Shown piece by piece: positions 11,297-23,345 of a DNA stretch of 64,000 nucleotides; position 1 is the first letter of the stretch; every line of letters starts with the position of its first letter. The notes below the pieces were generated by a model. That model was not told the DNA's origin. It saw only the letters and a list, made by a program, of their open reading frames with translations, and made no database searches. A program made the position numbers and the translations under genes. This DNA comes from Stomorhina lunata (taxonomy: Eukaryota; Arthropoda; Insecta; Diptera; Rhiniidae): positions 57,511,194-57,575,193 of the forward strand of contig OW121741.1 in assembly GCA_933228675.1 (NCBI GenBank). Direction: 5' to 3'.

Positions 11297-12170
11297 GGCG
11301 CCACAAAAAAATCCAGAGCAATATAAAATCTTATTAGAGTTTATGGAGTTGCATCCAGATATAGTGAAGGGGTTCTCCAAAGGCGACAAAGTTAAAATAG
11401 AAAGTTGTGGAATGATTTAGCCAGTCAACTGAATGCCAGCGGGCCTCCTGTAAGAGATGTTGCTACTTGGAAGAAGGTAAATAGACTTCATATTCCATGT
11501 TTAATAAGTCTTAATATACTTATCTTTATTTAGACCTGGTGCGATTGGAGAAGAAGCATAAAGACAAGACTGGCGGAAAATAAATCTTCTCTCCAAAAAA
11601 CTGGCGGTGGAAATTTTCAAAATCACTATTTGTCGCCTGTTGAGGAGCAGTTGGCCATTATATGCGATGTATTTCATGCCGTGGAAGGGATACCAATGGC
11701 AAAATCCTTTGGAGCTGGAACTTCAATGAAACCTAGTGACAAAGATTGCACTAATAATCTTGAAATATCAACAACGCAAGTCATTCCAGTTTGTAATACT
11801 GCAGAAGCATCTGATTTGTCGACATCTCCTTGCTTATCACCTGAACTGACTCCTCAATAAGAGAAAACGTTTTAATGGGGAAATTCAGGATATAATCGGA
11901 GATGAAACTAAAAATTTCATGTTTATCGCTGAAAAAATTAGCGAGCTAAATGAAACCATAAAATTTCACACAACGTATTTAAAAAATACTTGCAGACACA
12001 TAGACGACATACGTTCCATTAAAAAAAGAGAATTTGAAGAAAATAAAAGGCACCATCTAGAAATGGAGAAAATCGCGATGGCAACGAATCAAATGAAATT
12101 GGAATTTCTCAAATTAGAAAAAATTAAACTAGGGTATATGGATGAATATGAAGAAATTCAAGAAAAATAG
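11297..12170 (+). pseudogene. Harbinger Myb/SANT-like DNA-binding protein
   Basis: Accessory protein of PIF/Harbinger, which binds the ends and helps bring the transposase to the nucleus. An acceptor (TTTTTGTCTACAG) precedes the exon at 11297, which encodes KNPEQYKILLEFMELHPDIV. This is the first helix of a trihelix Myb/SANT-like domain of the zeste/MADF-like type. One base is missing near 11405, shifting frame before LWNDLASQLNASG. A 58-bp intron (GTAAATAG...TTTATTTAG, 11477-11534) splits WKK and TWCDW of the third helix. A second frameshift near 11860 separates the linker from a charged coiled-coil-like C-terminus (EENKRHHLEMEKIAM) ending at 12170. The first coding exon was not found. Confidence 0.8.
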
Positions 12171-12358
12171 AAATGTACAAATGAATAGCCGCTGATCTCA
12201 ACAAACCTGAGTTATTTGTTAAGTTAAAAACGTTGTCGACTTTTGAAAACGGATTTTTTATTTTATTAACACTTATGTTAAGTTTTAAAAAGTTGTGTTA
12301 AGTCATGTTAATGATTTTTTTTTTGCGTTTTGTTCTTATAAATAAAATATAACAATTT

Positions 12359-13473
12359 TTAAATCAGAGATCTCGCTATATTATCTCTAATTACGGCCCC
12401 TTCATTACTACTATCAAATTCATAGGAGTTTTCTAGCATATCTTCGTTAGAAGAGAGTACAAGTTCATCATCGTCTTCTATTGACACGTTGTAGTGCTTG
12501 CAAATATTATGCAGAACACAGCACACAGCACACATTTGTGATTTTAACTACTTTTAAAGGAGTATAGTGGAGGCACGTTTGAAGGCTTCTAAAACGACTC
12601 TTTAGGTTTCCTATTGTTCTCTCCACTATATCCACTATATCCACTATAAGGCATATGCTGAGTCTGCTAATAACCAACTATTTCGGTTACCGTTTAAATA
12701 TTGTTCCTCATAAAACGTATTGGCACTACTTAAACTCCATACAAAGACATCATGACATGAACCAGACCTTGAAGCATCTATGGCACGAATCTTCATTTGG
12801 TAGTCACAAATCTGTATACATATATATTAATGCAATTAATAATCCATACAAAAACATAGGATTACTTACTTACTATTAATACATTTAAACTGTGGAATCC
12901 TTTTCTACAATAGTATAGTTCAGAGCCTTCCAAAGGTTTCAATTTCCTCACATGGGTGCCGTCTAAAGCGCCAATTATACCAGGAATATTAAATTTTTCA
13001 TAAAAATTCTGCTTGGATGCTGTTTCTTCAGATTCAGTCATTGCCAATTGAATCCAAAGTGGACAAATGCGTTCCTCGATTACATTTAGCACATTCCACA
13101 GAACTTTACAAAAAGTTGTGCGGCCCATGCTTACATTAATGTCATTGGAAGGAACCGACAGGCAGAAATCTTAATACTCCAGCTAAACGCACTATTTCTG
13201 GAATTGAGCTTTTATCCAAATATGGAGCAACTTCTTTTAAAATAATTATAAATGCACTTTTATTTACGCGATAAAAAGCTATAAAACTGAAAGCAAAAAA
13301 ATTTCACTATTTTTCACTAAAATGTTTTATTATTTAGGTATACACCCATGCCACGGGAGCTCCAATGGATTGGACGCATCTCTTAATCCACGTTTTTTTA
13401 TTAATTCTTTTCTTTCTTGTAATTTTGTTGAAGCTATTATACTTAACAAAAATGCTGCTGGCATTTTGTCCAT
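12359..13473 (-). pseudogene. HARBI1-like Harbinger transposase, broken
   Basis: DDE nuclease of PIF/Harbinger. The first coding part (MDKMPAAFLLSIIAS, 13473 to about 13345) is followed by an intron ending TTGCTTTCAG near 13291 and the next exon (FIAFYRVNKSAF...LAGVLRFL). A frameshift near 13150 precedes MGRTTFCKVLWNVL. The first catalytic Asp is in GALDGTH. A phase-0 intron (GTAAGTAAGT...TATACAG, about 12873-12811) follows LNVLI. The second Asp is in SCHDVFVW. Sequence between LLADSAYAL and VERTIGNLKSRFR is shortened and contains a stop, and another frameshift lies near 12530. The third acidic residue would be the Glu of VERTIG. The reading frame ends at 12359. This gene converges with the Myb gene. 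Confidence 0.85.
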
Positions 13474-13545
13474 AAATTTCTTATATTTGTTTACAAAGTT
13501 TCATATTATGAGATGGTGCCAGGATAACAGTAGATTCTTTTTTTT

Positions 13546-14348
13546 TATACCCTTCACTACCATAGGTGGAAAGGGTATTATAAGTTTGTGCTGATGTTTG
13601 TAACGCATAGAAATATTTGTCTTAGACCCACCTTTTAGTATACCAATAGACTTAGAATCACTTTCTGAGTCGATTTAGCGATGTCCGTCCGTCCGTCCGT
13701 CTGGCTGGACGGCTGGCTGGCTGGACCCCCATGTAAACCTTGTAATCAAACTACAGGTCGCAATTCTAAAGATAATTTGATGAAATTTGGCACAGATAAT
13801 TTTTTTGATAATGGGACCATGGCTATTGAAATTGGTCAAAATCGGTCCATTATTTATGGTACCTCTCATAGGTCCCACTTCCCGGAATTGCTATATTGGC
13901 CACAAATATCAATAGTTTTTCATGAAATTTAAAACAGATACTGCTCATGTAAACTTAAATCACTGTACCAAATTTCGTTGAAATCGGTCCACATTTGACC
14001 ATAGCTCCCATACAAATTCTTCTTCAAAAGCTTAGTGCGCTGAGACAAAAAATCACTAAAACGCTCGTAAATCTAAAGATAATGAGAGTTTATTTTTTGC
14101 ATACATAATTTTTGTAACAACTGTAATCAATTTGCCAAATTTCGAGATAATCGGTCCACATTTGACCCTAGCTCTCATATAAGTCCAAATGACGGAAACA
14201 GGTTGAATATATACGTTTTGAGAAAATGTTTGTATGATGGCAAAATTTAGCAAATATTTGTCTTTATACAGGAAAAATAACACCTTTGAACTTAGTGGTG
14301 AAGGGTATCGTATGATCGGCTTGACCGACTATAGGGCTTTCTTACTTG
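13546..14348 (+). mobile_element. Short HINE, second subfamily, copy C
   Basis: It starts TATACCCTTCACTACC after a T run, has a GTCCGTCCGTCC/CTGGCTGG core at 13683-13725, and ends with a TCGGC-ttga-CCGA stem followed by CTTACTTG. It is about 800 bp, clearly different inside from copy A but with the same ends. It is inserted in the right part of the Harbinger element. Its 3' 428 bp recur at 18143-18576 because of the tandem duplication. Confidence 0.82.
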
Positions 14349-14563
14349 TTTATATATACAAAATTGGAAATTGACAATTCAAATTTCTATTGCGATCACC
14401 CGCTTTTGTTACATAAATTTGTTTACATATTCAATTGACAGAACATATGTTTTATGTTTCGAACAAAACTTCAAAAAAAAAAGAAATCGCAAGTAAAACG
14501 CGTAAACTTCAGAACATGAAAAAATAAATTTGGCGATTTTCAAATCGCGTGAGTGCCAGAACA

Positions 14564-16126
14564 TTAGATTAGATAGGAGGACCTCACAGAAAACTGTAAG
14601 ATTATGCACAAGACCATAGGTGTTGATCCATAGTGCGTCCTCGATTAAGAAGCTTCATTTCGAGAAGCATTACCAACATTTAGCACATTTTGTTTTCCTC
14701 CTTTATCAGTTCACATAAAGCTTCGACAATTTGATATATTTTATCATCTTTAGAGGATGCACATTCCTTAGATCTTCTAGATTCTGAAAAAAGTAAGAAT
14801 CAAAACATTTAAATCGATTGTTAGATAGTGCAACACATTGACAAAGGAAGTGGTATGTATCTTCTTCTTCTTCGTTGCACCATCTACACATATCGTCATT
14901 TCTTAAGCGTATTTTTTTCAAGAAGTACCTTAAGTTATTATGTCCAGTTATGATACCTACATATATCCTTAAATCATTTTTATCCATATTTAATATAGTT
15001 TTTTGTGTGTTAATATCTCTTGTCTGCAATAGAGCTTTCGTTTGAGTATATTGCGTTGAGTTATTCCACAATACATTTGATTCAGATTTAAATTTGCTTC
15101 TCATATTCTGATAAATTGAGCAGAGCCCAGGGTAAACCTCCACATATGCTGCATTTCCATTCAAGTCTGCTCCATTGCGTGCCAATTCATCTGCTTTCTC
15201 ATTGTTATTATGGCCAGGTATCCAGCACAGTTTTAAGAAGTGTTGTTCGTTGAGAGCCTGTAGCTCTCTGCGACAACGGCTAACTACCTTTAACCTAATA
15301 GTTCTATTGCATATTGCTTTGATTGCTGCTTGACTATCTATGTAAATTGTGATATCGCTTTTGAATATCGGCATCATAGATATCATACGAGCTGCTTTCA
15401 ATACAGCAAATATCTCTGCTTGGAAGATGCTGCAATCAGTATTTAAACTAAAACTACTACTTATTCCTATTTTTTCACAAAAAATTCCACTACCAGTACC
15501 TTGTTCCTTCTTTGAACCATCAGTGTAAATCTCTATAACAGTGAATTATGGTTTCTAACATTCCAACTTTCTCTTGAAGGTATAACAGCCCTAATCTTCT
15601 TATCCCATACTATTTGAGGAGTCATGTAGTCTGTAACTACGTCTCTGTATCCATAGTTAATAATTAATGATGAGTGTTCCTTTTCTTTGATCACCAATTG
15701 GCCACTCTGACTAAGTCTGACCTGTGTTCTTAGAGCATATTCTTTAATATGTAGGTGCAGTGGGTCCATATTTAAAATTCTACATAGAGCTTCTGTTGCA
15801 GTAGATTTCATTGCCCCTGAGATGCTTAGTGCAACTATTCTGTTAACTCTTTCAACTAGGGAGGCATGACATTTAACGTTCATAATTGGCCACCAAACTA
15901 GAGAGCCATGTGTTAAAGTCGGTCTAACGATAGCTTGGTATATCCAATAAATCATTCTCGGTCTTAGTCCCCAAGTTTTTCCTATAAGTTTTTGGCATGA
16001 ATAAATTGCCGCATAGGACTTTTTAATCCTTTCTTTAAGATTTGGTAGCCATTTAAGTTTATAATCAAATACTACACCAGAACATGGGCAATACTTAGGT
16101 GAACATACACAAAAGCATTTTTCTGA
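14564..16126 (-). pseudogene. LOA/I-like LINE ORF2 C-terminal half (copy 1)
   Basis: 5'-truncated non-LTR retrotransposon. In order it has a Cys-rich stretch (CFCVCSPKYCPCSG), the end of RT (GVVFDYKLKWLPNLKERIKKSY; MIYWIYQAIVRPTLTHGS), a ribonuclease H domain and a zinc-knuckle tail. The RNase H retains D (IYTDGSKK), E (FQAEIFA), D (IYIDSQAA) and D (EKADELARNG). The tail has CRWC...H...C. RNase H after RT points to the LOA/I/R1 side of LINEs. A one-base frameshift near 15540 separates RT from RNase H and is shared with copy 2, so it predates the duplication. The last coding frame ends at 14706. There is no poly(A). Confidence 0.85.
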
Positions 16127-16328
16127 GGACTAAATTTGTTTTACCATGTCTTTATATTCTTTTAAATATTCTTTAAATTCAATACAAAAAATACCCTTTC
16201 CGTCGAAGCATTTAAACCAGGTAAACATAAACCAAACTCGGCAAATTTCAAAATGTTTGTAAAGCTTATATCTCTTTCTTTTAAATGCTGAAAAAATTCT
16301 ACCCAACGTTCTGAAACAGATTTTTTCC

Positions 16329-16680
16329 TTAATCCATTTGTTCAATTTTTGAAGAGGTGTAACTTTGTAACAAGAGCGAATTGTCAAATAATTTGGTGTC
16401 ATATATATTTAGGTCGTTTCTCTTGTCCGCAATGTAAACATAACTGGATTTAACTTCGTCCAGTTTAGGAGTTTTAAGTAGAAGAACCCATTTTAATACT
16501 AAAACTTCTTGATAAGCGGTATCCAATTGGTTTAAGTATTCAGTACAGTCTTTAAAAAACTGGGCTTTAGATTTGTCAAAATTCACATTACTTGTAGTCA
16601 ATAAGCCATAAATACGACTATTTTGGATAATAATTTTCCATTGTTGTAGGAAATAGAATAGTACAAATCTACTTATTACA
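16329..16680 (-). other. Uncharacterised conserved ORF, unit A, duplication copy 1
   Basis: I do not recognise this protein. The frame runs from about 16680 without ATG (RFVLFYFLQQWKIII) through NSRIYGLLTTS, DCTEYLNQLDTAYQEVLVLK, VKSSYVYIADKRN and LLLQSYTSSKIEQMD to the stop at 16329. It is rich in Leu, Tyr and Lys, with no signal peptide or obvious catalytic motif. The same peptide is repeated in unit B and in both copies of the 4.2-kb duplication with mostly conservative differences (N/E, F/Y). Sequence downstream (16127-16328) is repeated with it. It may be a fragment of a host or viral-derived gene. Splicing from the upstream short frame ending FERSVLHKLLF is possible. Confidence 0.45.
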
Positions 16681-16908
16681 CAACGTTTTTACACTTATTC
16701 CTAAATAATAATTTATGCAGAACAGACCTCTCAAATTTGTTTTACCATGTCTTTATATTCAATACAAAAAATACCCTTTCCGTCGAAGCATTTAAACCAG
16801 GTAAACATAAACCAAACTCGACAAATTTCAAAATGTTAGTAAAGCTTATATCTCTTTCTTTAAAATGTTGAAAAAATCTACCCAACGTTCTTAAACAGAT
16901 TAATTTTC

Positions 16909-17209
16909 TTAATCCATTTGTTCAATTTTTGAAGAGGTGTAACTTTGTAACAAGAGCGAATTGTCAAATAATTTGGTGTCATATATATTTAGCTCGTTCC
17001 TCTTGTCCGCAATGTAAACATAACTGGATTTAACTTCATCCAGTTTAGGAGTTTTAAGTAGAAGTACCCATTTTAATACTAAAACTTCTTGATAAGCGGT
17101 ATCCAATTGGTTTAAGTATTCAGTACAGTCTTTATAAAACTGGGCTTTAGATTTGTCAAAATTCTCATAACTTGTTGTCAATAAGCCATAAATACGACTA
17201 TTTTGGATG
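16909..17209 (-). other. Uncharacterised conserved ORF, unit B, duplication copy 1
   Basis: Second tandem unit, parallel to unit A and ending in the same SSKIEQMD. Upstream the frame is interrupted by the foldback element, whose end adds an artificial N-terminus beyond 17218. It is about 99 codons of shared sequence. Units A and B repeat over roughly 600 bp, including about 200 bp downstream of the stop. Function is unknown. Confidence 0.45.
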
Positions 17210-17218
17210 CGTGTGTAG

Positions 17219-18142
17219 TTAAATTTAAAATTTAACTTTCCAAGACACAAACCCAAATAGTTAACAGAGCTTTGTTAAACACTTAACAGGGGCACTCTTA
17301 ATGGTAAAAAATTTAAAAAAAAATAATAAAAAATACTACTATATACCATATTATCCCAGATTCAAAATATTTACAAATGTTTGAGTAAACATTTTTTTTA
17401 CGCTTAATCTGTCGAAAAAAAAACAAAAAGGAAATTCTAAATGATATGTATGCACTTTTGTCCTTTTCTCGAAAATCTTAGGAGATGGGCGGATAAAATT
17501 TATTGGATATTATTTCAGAACGGACCTGAATAAATATCCAAAGGTCAAAAGTGTTAACAGTTTGTTTTTTTCGGAATTATTAAGAAATTTCATTTTTAAA
17601 TTTTAGAAAGGACTTTAGTCCTTTTCTCGAAAATCTTAGGAGATGCGCGAAAAAAATTTATTGGATATCATTTCAGAACGGACCTGAATAAATATCCAAT
17701 GGTCAAAAGTGTTAACAGTTTGTTTTTTTTTTTTGGAATTATTAAGAAATTTCACTTTGAAATTTTAAAGAGGGCGTTAGTCCTTTTCTCGAAAATCTTA
17801 GGAGATGGGCGGATAAAATTTATTGGATATTATTTCAGAACGGACCTGAATAAATATCCAATGGTCAAAAGTATTAACAACTTTTTTTTTTTGGAATTAT
17901 TAAATTTTAAAAAGGACTTTAGTCCTTTTCTCGAAAATCTTTGGACATTTATTCAGGTCTGTTCTGAAATGATATCCAATACATTTTATCCGCCCATCTC
18001 CTAAGATTTTCGAGAAAAGGACTAAAGTCCTTTTTAAAGTTTAAAAATCAAATTTCTTAATAATTCCGAAAAAAACAAACTGTTAACACTTTTTACCATT
18101 GGATATTTATTCAGGTTCGTTCTGAAATGATATCCAATAAAT
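17219..18142. mobile_element. Foldback-type element, left part only (duplication copy 1)
   Basis: This is the same left arm as the intact copy at 21720-24073. The TSD ATTTTGGAT is at 17210-17218, then GTGTGTAGTTAAATTT, then plus-oriented satellite units near 17461, 17619 and 17781, and a switch to inverted units near 17940. It is truncated at 18142 by the tandem-duplication junction. Confidence 0.8.
17459..18142. repeat. About 158-bp satellite units with orientation switch
   Basis: The repeats are marked by CCTTTTCTCGAAAATC at 17461, 17619, 17781 and 17933 (spacing 158, 162 and 152). After about 17940 the sequence continues as the reverse complement. Each unit holds the palindrome AAAGGACTAAAGTCCTTT or close variants. 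Confidence 0.88.
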
Positions 18143-18576
18143 CATGAAATTTAAAACAGATACTGCTCATGTAAACTTAAATCACTGTACCAAATTTCGT
18201 TGAAATCGGTCCACATTTGACCATAGCTCCCATACAAACTCTTCTTCAAAAGCGCACTAAATGAGACAAAAAATCACTAAAACGCTCGTAAATCTAAAGA
18301 TAATGAAAATTTTGAGTTTATTTTTTGCATACATAATTTTTGTAACAACTGTAATCAATTTGCCAAATTTCGAGATAATCGGTCCACATTTGACCCTAGC
18401 TCTCATATAAGTCCAAATGACGGAAACAGGTTGAATATATACGTTTTGAGAAAATGTTTGTATGATGGCAAAATTTAGCAAATATTTGTCTTTATACAGG
18501 AAAAATAACACCTTTGAACTTAGTGGTGAAGGGTATCGTATGATCGGCTTGACCGACTATAGCGCTTTCTTACTTG
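18143..18576 (+). mobile_element. 3' part of HINE copy C (duplicated)
   Basis: This repeats 13921-14348 almost exactly, ending in the TCGGC...CCGA stem and CTTACTTG. It starts at the tandem-duplication breakpoint, so it is not an independent insertion. Confidence 0.85.
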
Positions 18577-18791
18577 TTTATATATACAAAATTGGAAATT
18601 GACAATTCAAATTTCTATTGCGATCACCCGCTTTTGTTACATAAATTTGTTTACATATTCAATTGACAGAACATATGTTTTATGTTTCGAACAAAACTTA
18701 AAAAAAAAGAAATCGCAAGTAAAACGCGTAAACTTCAGAACATGAAAAAATAAATTTGGCGATTTTCAAATCGCGTGAGTGCCAGAACATT

Positions 18792-20646
18792 AGATTAGAT
18801 AGGAGGACCTCACAGAAAACTGTAAGATTATGCACAAGACCATAGGTGTTGATCCATAGTGCGTCCTCGATTAAGAAGCTTCATTTCGAGAAGCATTACC
18901 AACATTTAGCACATTTTGTTTTCCTCCTTTATCAGTTCACATAAAGCTTAGACAATTTGATATATTTTATCATCTTTAGAGGATGCACATTCCTTAGATC
19001 TTCTAGATTCTGAAAAAAGTAAGAATCAAAACATTTAAATCGATTGTTAGATAGTGCAACTCATTGACAAAGGAAGTGGTATGTATCTTCTTCTTCTTCG
19101 TTGCACCATCTACACATATCGTCATTTCTTAAGCGTATTTTTTTCAAGAAGTACCTTAAGTTATTATGTCCAGTTATGATACCTACATATATCCTTAAAT
19201 CATTTTTATCCATATTTAATATAGTTTTTTGTGTGTTTATATCTCTTGTCTGCCATAGAGTTTTCGTTTGAGTATATTGCGTTGAGTTATTCCACAATAC
19301 ATTTGATTCAGATTTAAATTTGCTTCTCATATTCTGATAAATTGAGCAGAGCCCAGGGTAAACCTCCACATATGCTGCATTTCCATTCAAGTCTGCTCCA
19401 TTGCGTGCCAATTCATCTGCTTTCTCATTGTTATTATGGCCAGGTACCCAGCACAGTTTTAAGAAGTGTTGTTCGTTGAGAGCCTGTAGCTCTCTGCGAC
19501 AACGGCTAACTACCTTTAACCTAATAGTTCTATTGCATATTGCTTTGATTGCTGCTTGACTATCTATGTAAATTGTGATATCGCTTTTGAATATCGGCAT
19601 CATAGATATCATACGAGCTGCTTCCAATACTGCAAATATCTCTGCTTGGAAGATGCTGCAATCAGTATTTAAACTAAAACTACTACTTATTCCTAGTTTT
19701 TCACAAAAAATTCCACTACCAGTACCTTGTTCCTTCTTTGAACCATCAGTGTAAATCTCTATAACAGTGAATTATGGTTTCTAACATTCCAACTTTCTCT
19801 TGAAGGTATAACAGCCCTAATCTTCTTATCCCATACTATTTGAGGAGTCATGTAGTCTGTAACTACGTCTCTGTATCCATAGTTAATAATTAATGATGAG
19901 TGTCCCTTTTCTTTGATCATCAATTGGCCACTCTGACTAAGTCTGACAGCAATCAGTATTTAACCTAAAACTACTACTTATTCCTAGTTTTTCACAAAAA
20001 ATTCCACTACCAGTACCTTGTTCCTTCTTTGAACCATCAGTGTAAATCTCTATAACAGTGAATTATGGTTTCTAACATTCCAACTTTCTCTTGAAGGTAT
20101 AACAGCCCTAATCTTCTTATCCCATACTATTTGAGGAGTCATGTAGTCTGTAACTACGTCTCTGTATCCATAGTTAATAATTAATGATGAGTGTTCCTTT
20201 TCTTTGATCACCAATTGGCCACTCTGACTAAGTCTGACCTGTGTTCTTAGAGCATATTCTTTAATATGTAGGTGCAGTGGGTCCATATTTAAAATTCTAC
20301 ATAGAGCTTCTGTTGCAGTAGATCTCATTGCCCCTGAGATGCTTAGTGCAACTATTCTGTTAACTCTTTCAACTAGGGAGGCATGACATTTAACGTTCAT
20401 AATTGGCCACCAAACTAGAGAGCCATGTGTTAAAGTCGGTCTAACGATAGCTTGGTATATCCAATAAATCATTCTCGGTCTTAATCCCCAAGTTTTTCCT
20501 ATAAGTTTTTGGCATGAATAAATTGCCGCATAGGACTTTTTAATCCTTTCTTTAAGATTTGGTAGCCATTTAAGTTTATAATCAAATACTACACCAGAAC
20601 ATGGGCAATACTTAGGTGAACATACACAAAAGCATTTTTCTGAGGA
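18792..20646 (-). pseudogene. LOA/I-like LINE ORF2 C-terminal half (copy 2)
   Basis: Duplicate of 14564-16126. It has the same frameshift between RT and RNase H. It differs by a 291-bp internal tandem duplication (19658-19948 repeated as 19949-20239) that doubles the RT/RNase H junction. It also has a nonsense change at 19061 that turns the Cys codon of the zinc-knuckle tail (QCVA in copy 1) into a stop. The copy 2 RNase H motifs (IYIDSQAA, EKADELARNG) are intact. Confidence 0.85.
19658..20239. repeat. 291-bp tandem duplication within LINE copy 2
   Basis: GCAATCAGTATTT begins at 19658 and again at 19949. The second unit ends with GACTAAGTCTGAC before unique sequence resumes. It is absent from copy 1, so it arose after the 4.2-kb duplication. 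Confidence 0.88.
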
Positions 20647-20839
20647 CTAAATTTGTTTTACCATGTCTTTATATTCTTTTAAATAAATTCAATACAAAAA
20701 AATACCCTTTCCGTCGAAGCATTTAAACCAGGTAAACATAAACCAAACTCGGCAAATTTCAAAATGTTTGTAAAGCTTATATCTCTTTCTTTTAAATGCT
20801 GAAAAAATTCTACCCAACGTTCTGAAACAGATTTTTTCC

Positions 20840-21190
20840 TTAATCCATTTGTTCAATTTTTGAAGAGGTGTAACTTTGTAACAAGAGCGAATTGTCAAAT
20901 AATTTGGTGTCATATATATTTAGGTCGTTTCTCTTGTCCGCAATGTAAACATAACTGGATTTAACTTCGTTCAGTTTAGGAGTTTTAAGTAGAAGAATCC
21001 ATTTTAATACTAAAACTTCTTGATAAGCGGTATCCAATTGGTTTAAGTATTCAGTACAGTCTTTAAAAAACTGGGCTTTAGATTTGTCAAAATTCACATT
21101 ACTTGTAGTCAATAAGCCATAAATACGACTATTTTGGATAATAATTTTCCATTGTTGTTGGAAATAGAATAGTACAAATCTACTTATTAC
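20840..21190 (-). other. Uncharacterised conserved ORF, unit A, duplication copy 2
   Basis: Counterpart of 16329-16680 with few amino-acid changes (for example WILLLKTPKLNE against WVLLLKTPKLDE) and the same SSKIEQMD end. The segment here at 21131 (ACTATTTTGGATAATAATTT) is the empty version of the foldback insertion site. Confidence 0.45.
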
Positions 21191-21419
21191 ACAACGTTTT
21201 TACACTTATTCCTAAATAATAATTTATGCAGAACAGACCTCTCAAATTTGTTTTACCATGTCTTTATATTCAATACAAAAAATACCCTTTCCGTCAAAGC
21301 ATTTAAACCAGGTTAACATAAACCAAACTCGACAAATTTCAAAATGTTAGTAAAGCTTATATCTCTTTCTTTAAAATGTTGAAAAAATCTACCCAACGTT
21401 CTTAAACAGATTAATTTTC

Positions 21420-21710
21420 TTAATCCATTTGTTCAATTTTTGAAGAGGTGTAACTTTGTAACAAGAGCAAATTGTCAAATAATTTGGTGTCATATATATT
21501 TAGCTCGTTCCTCTTGTCCGCAATGTAAACATAACTGGATTTAACTTCATCCAGTTTAGGAGTTTTAAGTAGAAGTACCCATTTTAATACTAAAACTTCT
21601 TGATAAGCGGTATCCAATTGGTTTAAGTATTCAGTACAGTCTTTATAAAACTGGGCTTTAGATTTGTCAAAATTCTCATAACTTGTAGTCAATAAGCCAT
21701 AAATACGACT
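21420..21710 (-). other. Uncharacterised conserved ORF, unit B, duplication copy 2
   Basis: Counterpart of 16909-17209, identical in most residues, with one F/L-type change (DNLLLLQ against DNSLLLQ). It is interrupted upstream by the foldback element at 21720. Confidence 0.45.
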
Positions 21711-21974
21711 ATTTTGGATGCGTGTGTAGTTAAATTTAAAATTTAACTTTCCAAGACACAAACCCAAATAGTTAACAGAGCTTTGTTAAACACTTAACAG
21801 GAGCACTCTTAATGGTAAAAAATTAAAAAAAAAATAATAAAAAATACTACTATATACCATATTATCCCAGATTCAAAATATTTACAAATGTTTGAGTAAA
21901 CATTTTTTTTACGCTTAATCTGTCGAAAAAAAAAACAAAAAGGAAATTCTAAATGATATGTATGCACTTTTGTC

Positions 21975-23345
21975 CTTTTCTCGAAAATCTTAGGAGATGG
22001 GCGGATAAAATTTATTGGATATTATTTCAGAACGGACCTGAATAAATATCCAAAGGTCAAAAGTGTTAACAGTTTGTTTTTTTTTCGGAATTCTTAAGAA
22101 ATTTCATTTTTAAATTTTAGAAAAGACTTTAGTCCTTTTCTCGAAAATCTTTGGACATTTATTCAGGTCTGTTCTGAAATGATATCCAATACATTTTATC
22201 CGCCCATCTCCTAAGATTTTCGAGAAAAGGACTAAAGTCCTTTTTAAAGTTTAAAAATCAAATTTCTTAATAATTCCGAAAAAAACAAACTGTTAACACT
22301 TTTTACCATTGGATATTTATTCAGGTTCGTTCTGAAATGATATCCAATAAATTTTATCCGCCCATCTTTTAATATTTTCGAGAAAAGGACTAAAGTCCTT
22401 TTTTTAAATTTAAAAATCAAATTTCTTAATGATTCCGGAAAAATCAAACTGTTAACACTTTTGACCATTGGATATTTATTCAAATCGGGTTCGAAATGAT
22501 ACGCAATAAATTTTATCCGCCCATCTCCTAAGATTTTTGAGAAAAGGACTAAAGTCCTTTTTAAAATTTAAAAATTAAATTTCTTAATAATTCCGAAAAA
22601 AACAAAATGTTAACACTTTTGACCATTGGATATTTATTCAAATCGGTTCCGAAATGATATCCAGTAAATTTTAGCCGCCCATCTCCTAACATTTTCGAGA
22701 AAAGGACTAAAGTTGTTTTTAAAATTTAAAAATTAAATTTCTTAGTAATTCCGAAAAAAACAAACTGTTAACACTTTTGATCATTGGATATTTATTCAAG
22801 TTCGTTCTGAAATGATATCCAATAAATTTTATCCGCCCATCTCCTAAGATTTCCGAGAAAAGGACTAAAGTCCTTTTTAAAATTTAAAAATCAAATTTCT
22901 TAGTAATTCCGAAAAAACAAACTGTTAACACTTTTGACCATTGGATATTTATTCAAGTCCGTTCTGAAATGATATCCAATAAATTTTATCCGCTCATCTC
23001 CTAAGGTTTTCAAGAAAAGGACTAAAGTCCTTTTTAAAATTTAAAAATCAAATTTCTTAATAATTCGGAAAAAAAACAAACTGTTAACACTTTTGACCAT
23101 TGGATATTTATTCAGGTCCGTCCTGAAATGATATACAATAAATTGTATCCTCCCCTTTCCTAAGATTTTCGAGAAAAGGACTAAAGTCCTTTTTGAAATT
23201 TAAAAATCTAATTTCTTAATAATTCCGAAAAAAAAAACAAACTGTTAACACTTTTGACCATTGGATATTTATTCAGGTCCGTTCTGAAATGATATTCAAT
23301 AAATTTTATCCGCCCATCTCCTAAATTTTCGAGAAAAGGACTAAA
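21975..23345. repeat. About 158-bp satellite array, mostly inverted orientation
   Basis: GAGAAAAGG recurs at about 22222, 22380, 22539, 22697, 22855, 23012, 23171 and 23331. Spacing is 157-160 bp. Each unit has a self-complementary AAAGGACT...AGTCCTTT core. Units are closely similar but not identical. Confidence 0.92.

Larger units (their letters stand above)
10533..14563. mobile_element. PIF/Harbinger DNA transposon with two convergent genes
   Basis: The two genes typical of PIF/Harbinger are present in convergent order: a Myb/SANT-like DNA-binding protein (plus, 11297-12170) and a HARBI1-like nuclease (minus, 12359-13473). Imperfect inverted ends are proposed at 10533 (TGTTCTGACAATC) and 14563 (reverse complement TGTTCTGGCACTC). 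A clean 3-bp TSD was not seen at these limits, so the ends are less certain than the genes. A HINE (13546-14348) is inserted near the right end. Stretches 10560-11290 and 12175-12355 are non-coding. Both genes carry disabling changes. Confidence 0.8.
13921..22352. repeat. Tandem segmental duplication, 4.2-kb unit
   Basis: 13921-18142 and 18143-22352 are nearly identical in the same orientation. The unit runs from inside HINE copy C, through the Harbinger right end, a LOA-like LINE fragment and the uncharacterised tandem units, into the satellite of the foldback element. The junction at 18142/18143 joins satellite sequence (ATCCAATAAAT) to HINE sequence (CATGAAATTT). The copies differ by scattered substitutions, by satellite unit number, and by a 291-bp internal duplication in copy 2 (19658-20239). 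Confidence 0.93.

Noticed and set aside
22130..23345. Regularly spaced repeats resembling a CRISPR array
   Set aside because: The whole 158-bp unit repeats, with no variable spacers. The host is eukaryotic.
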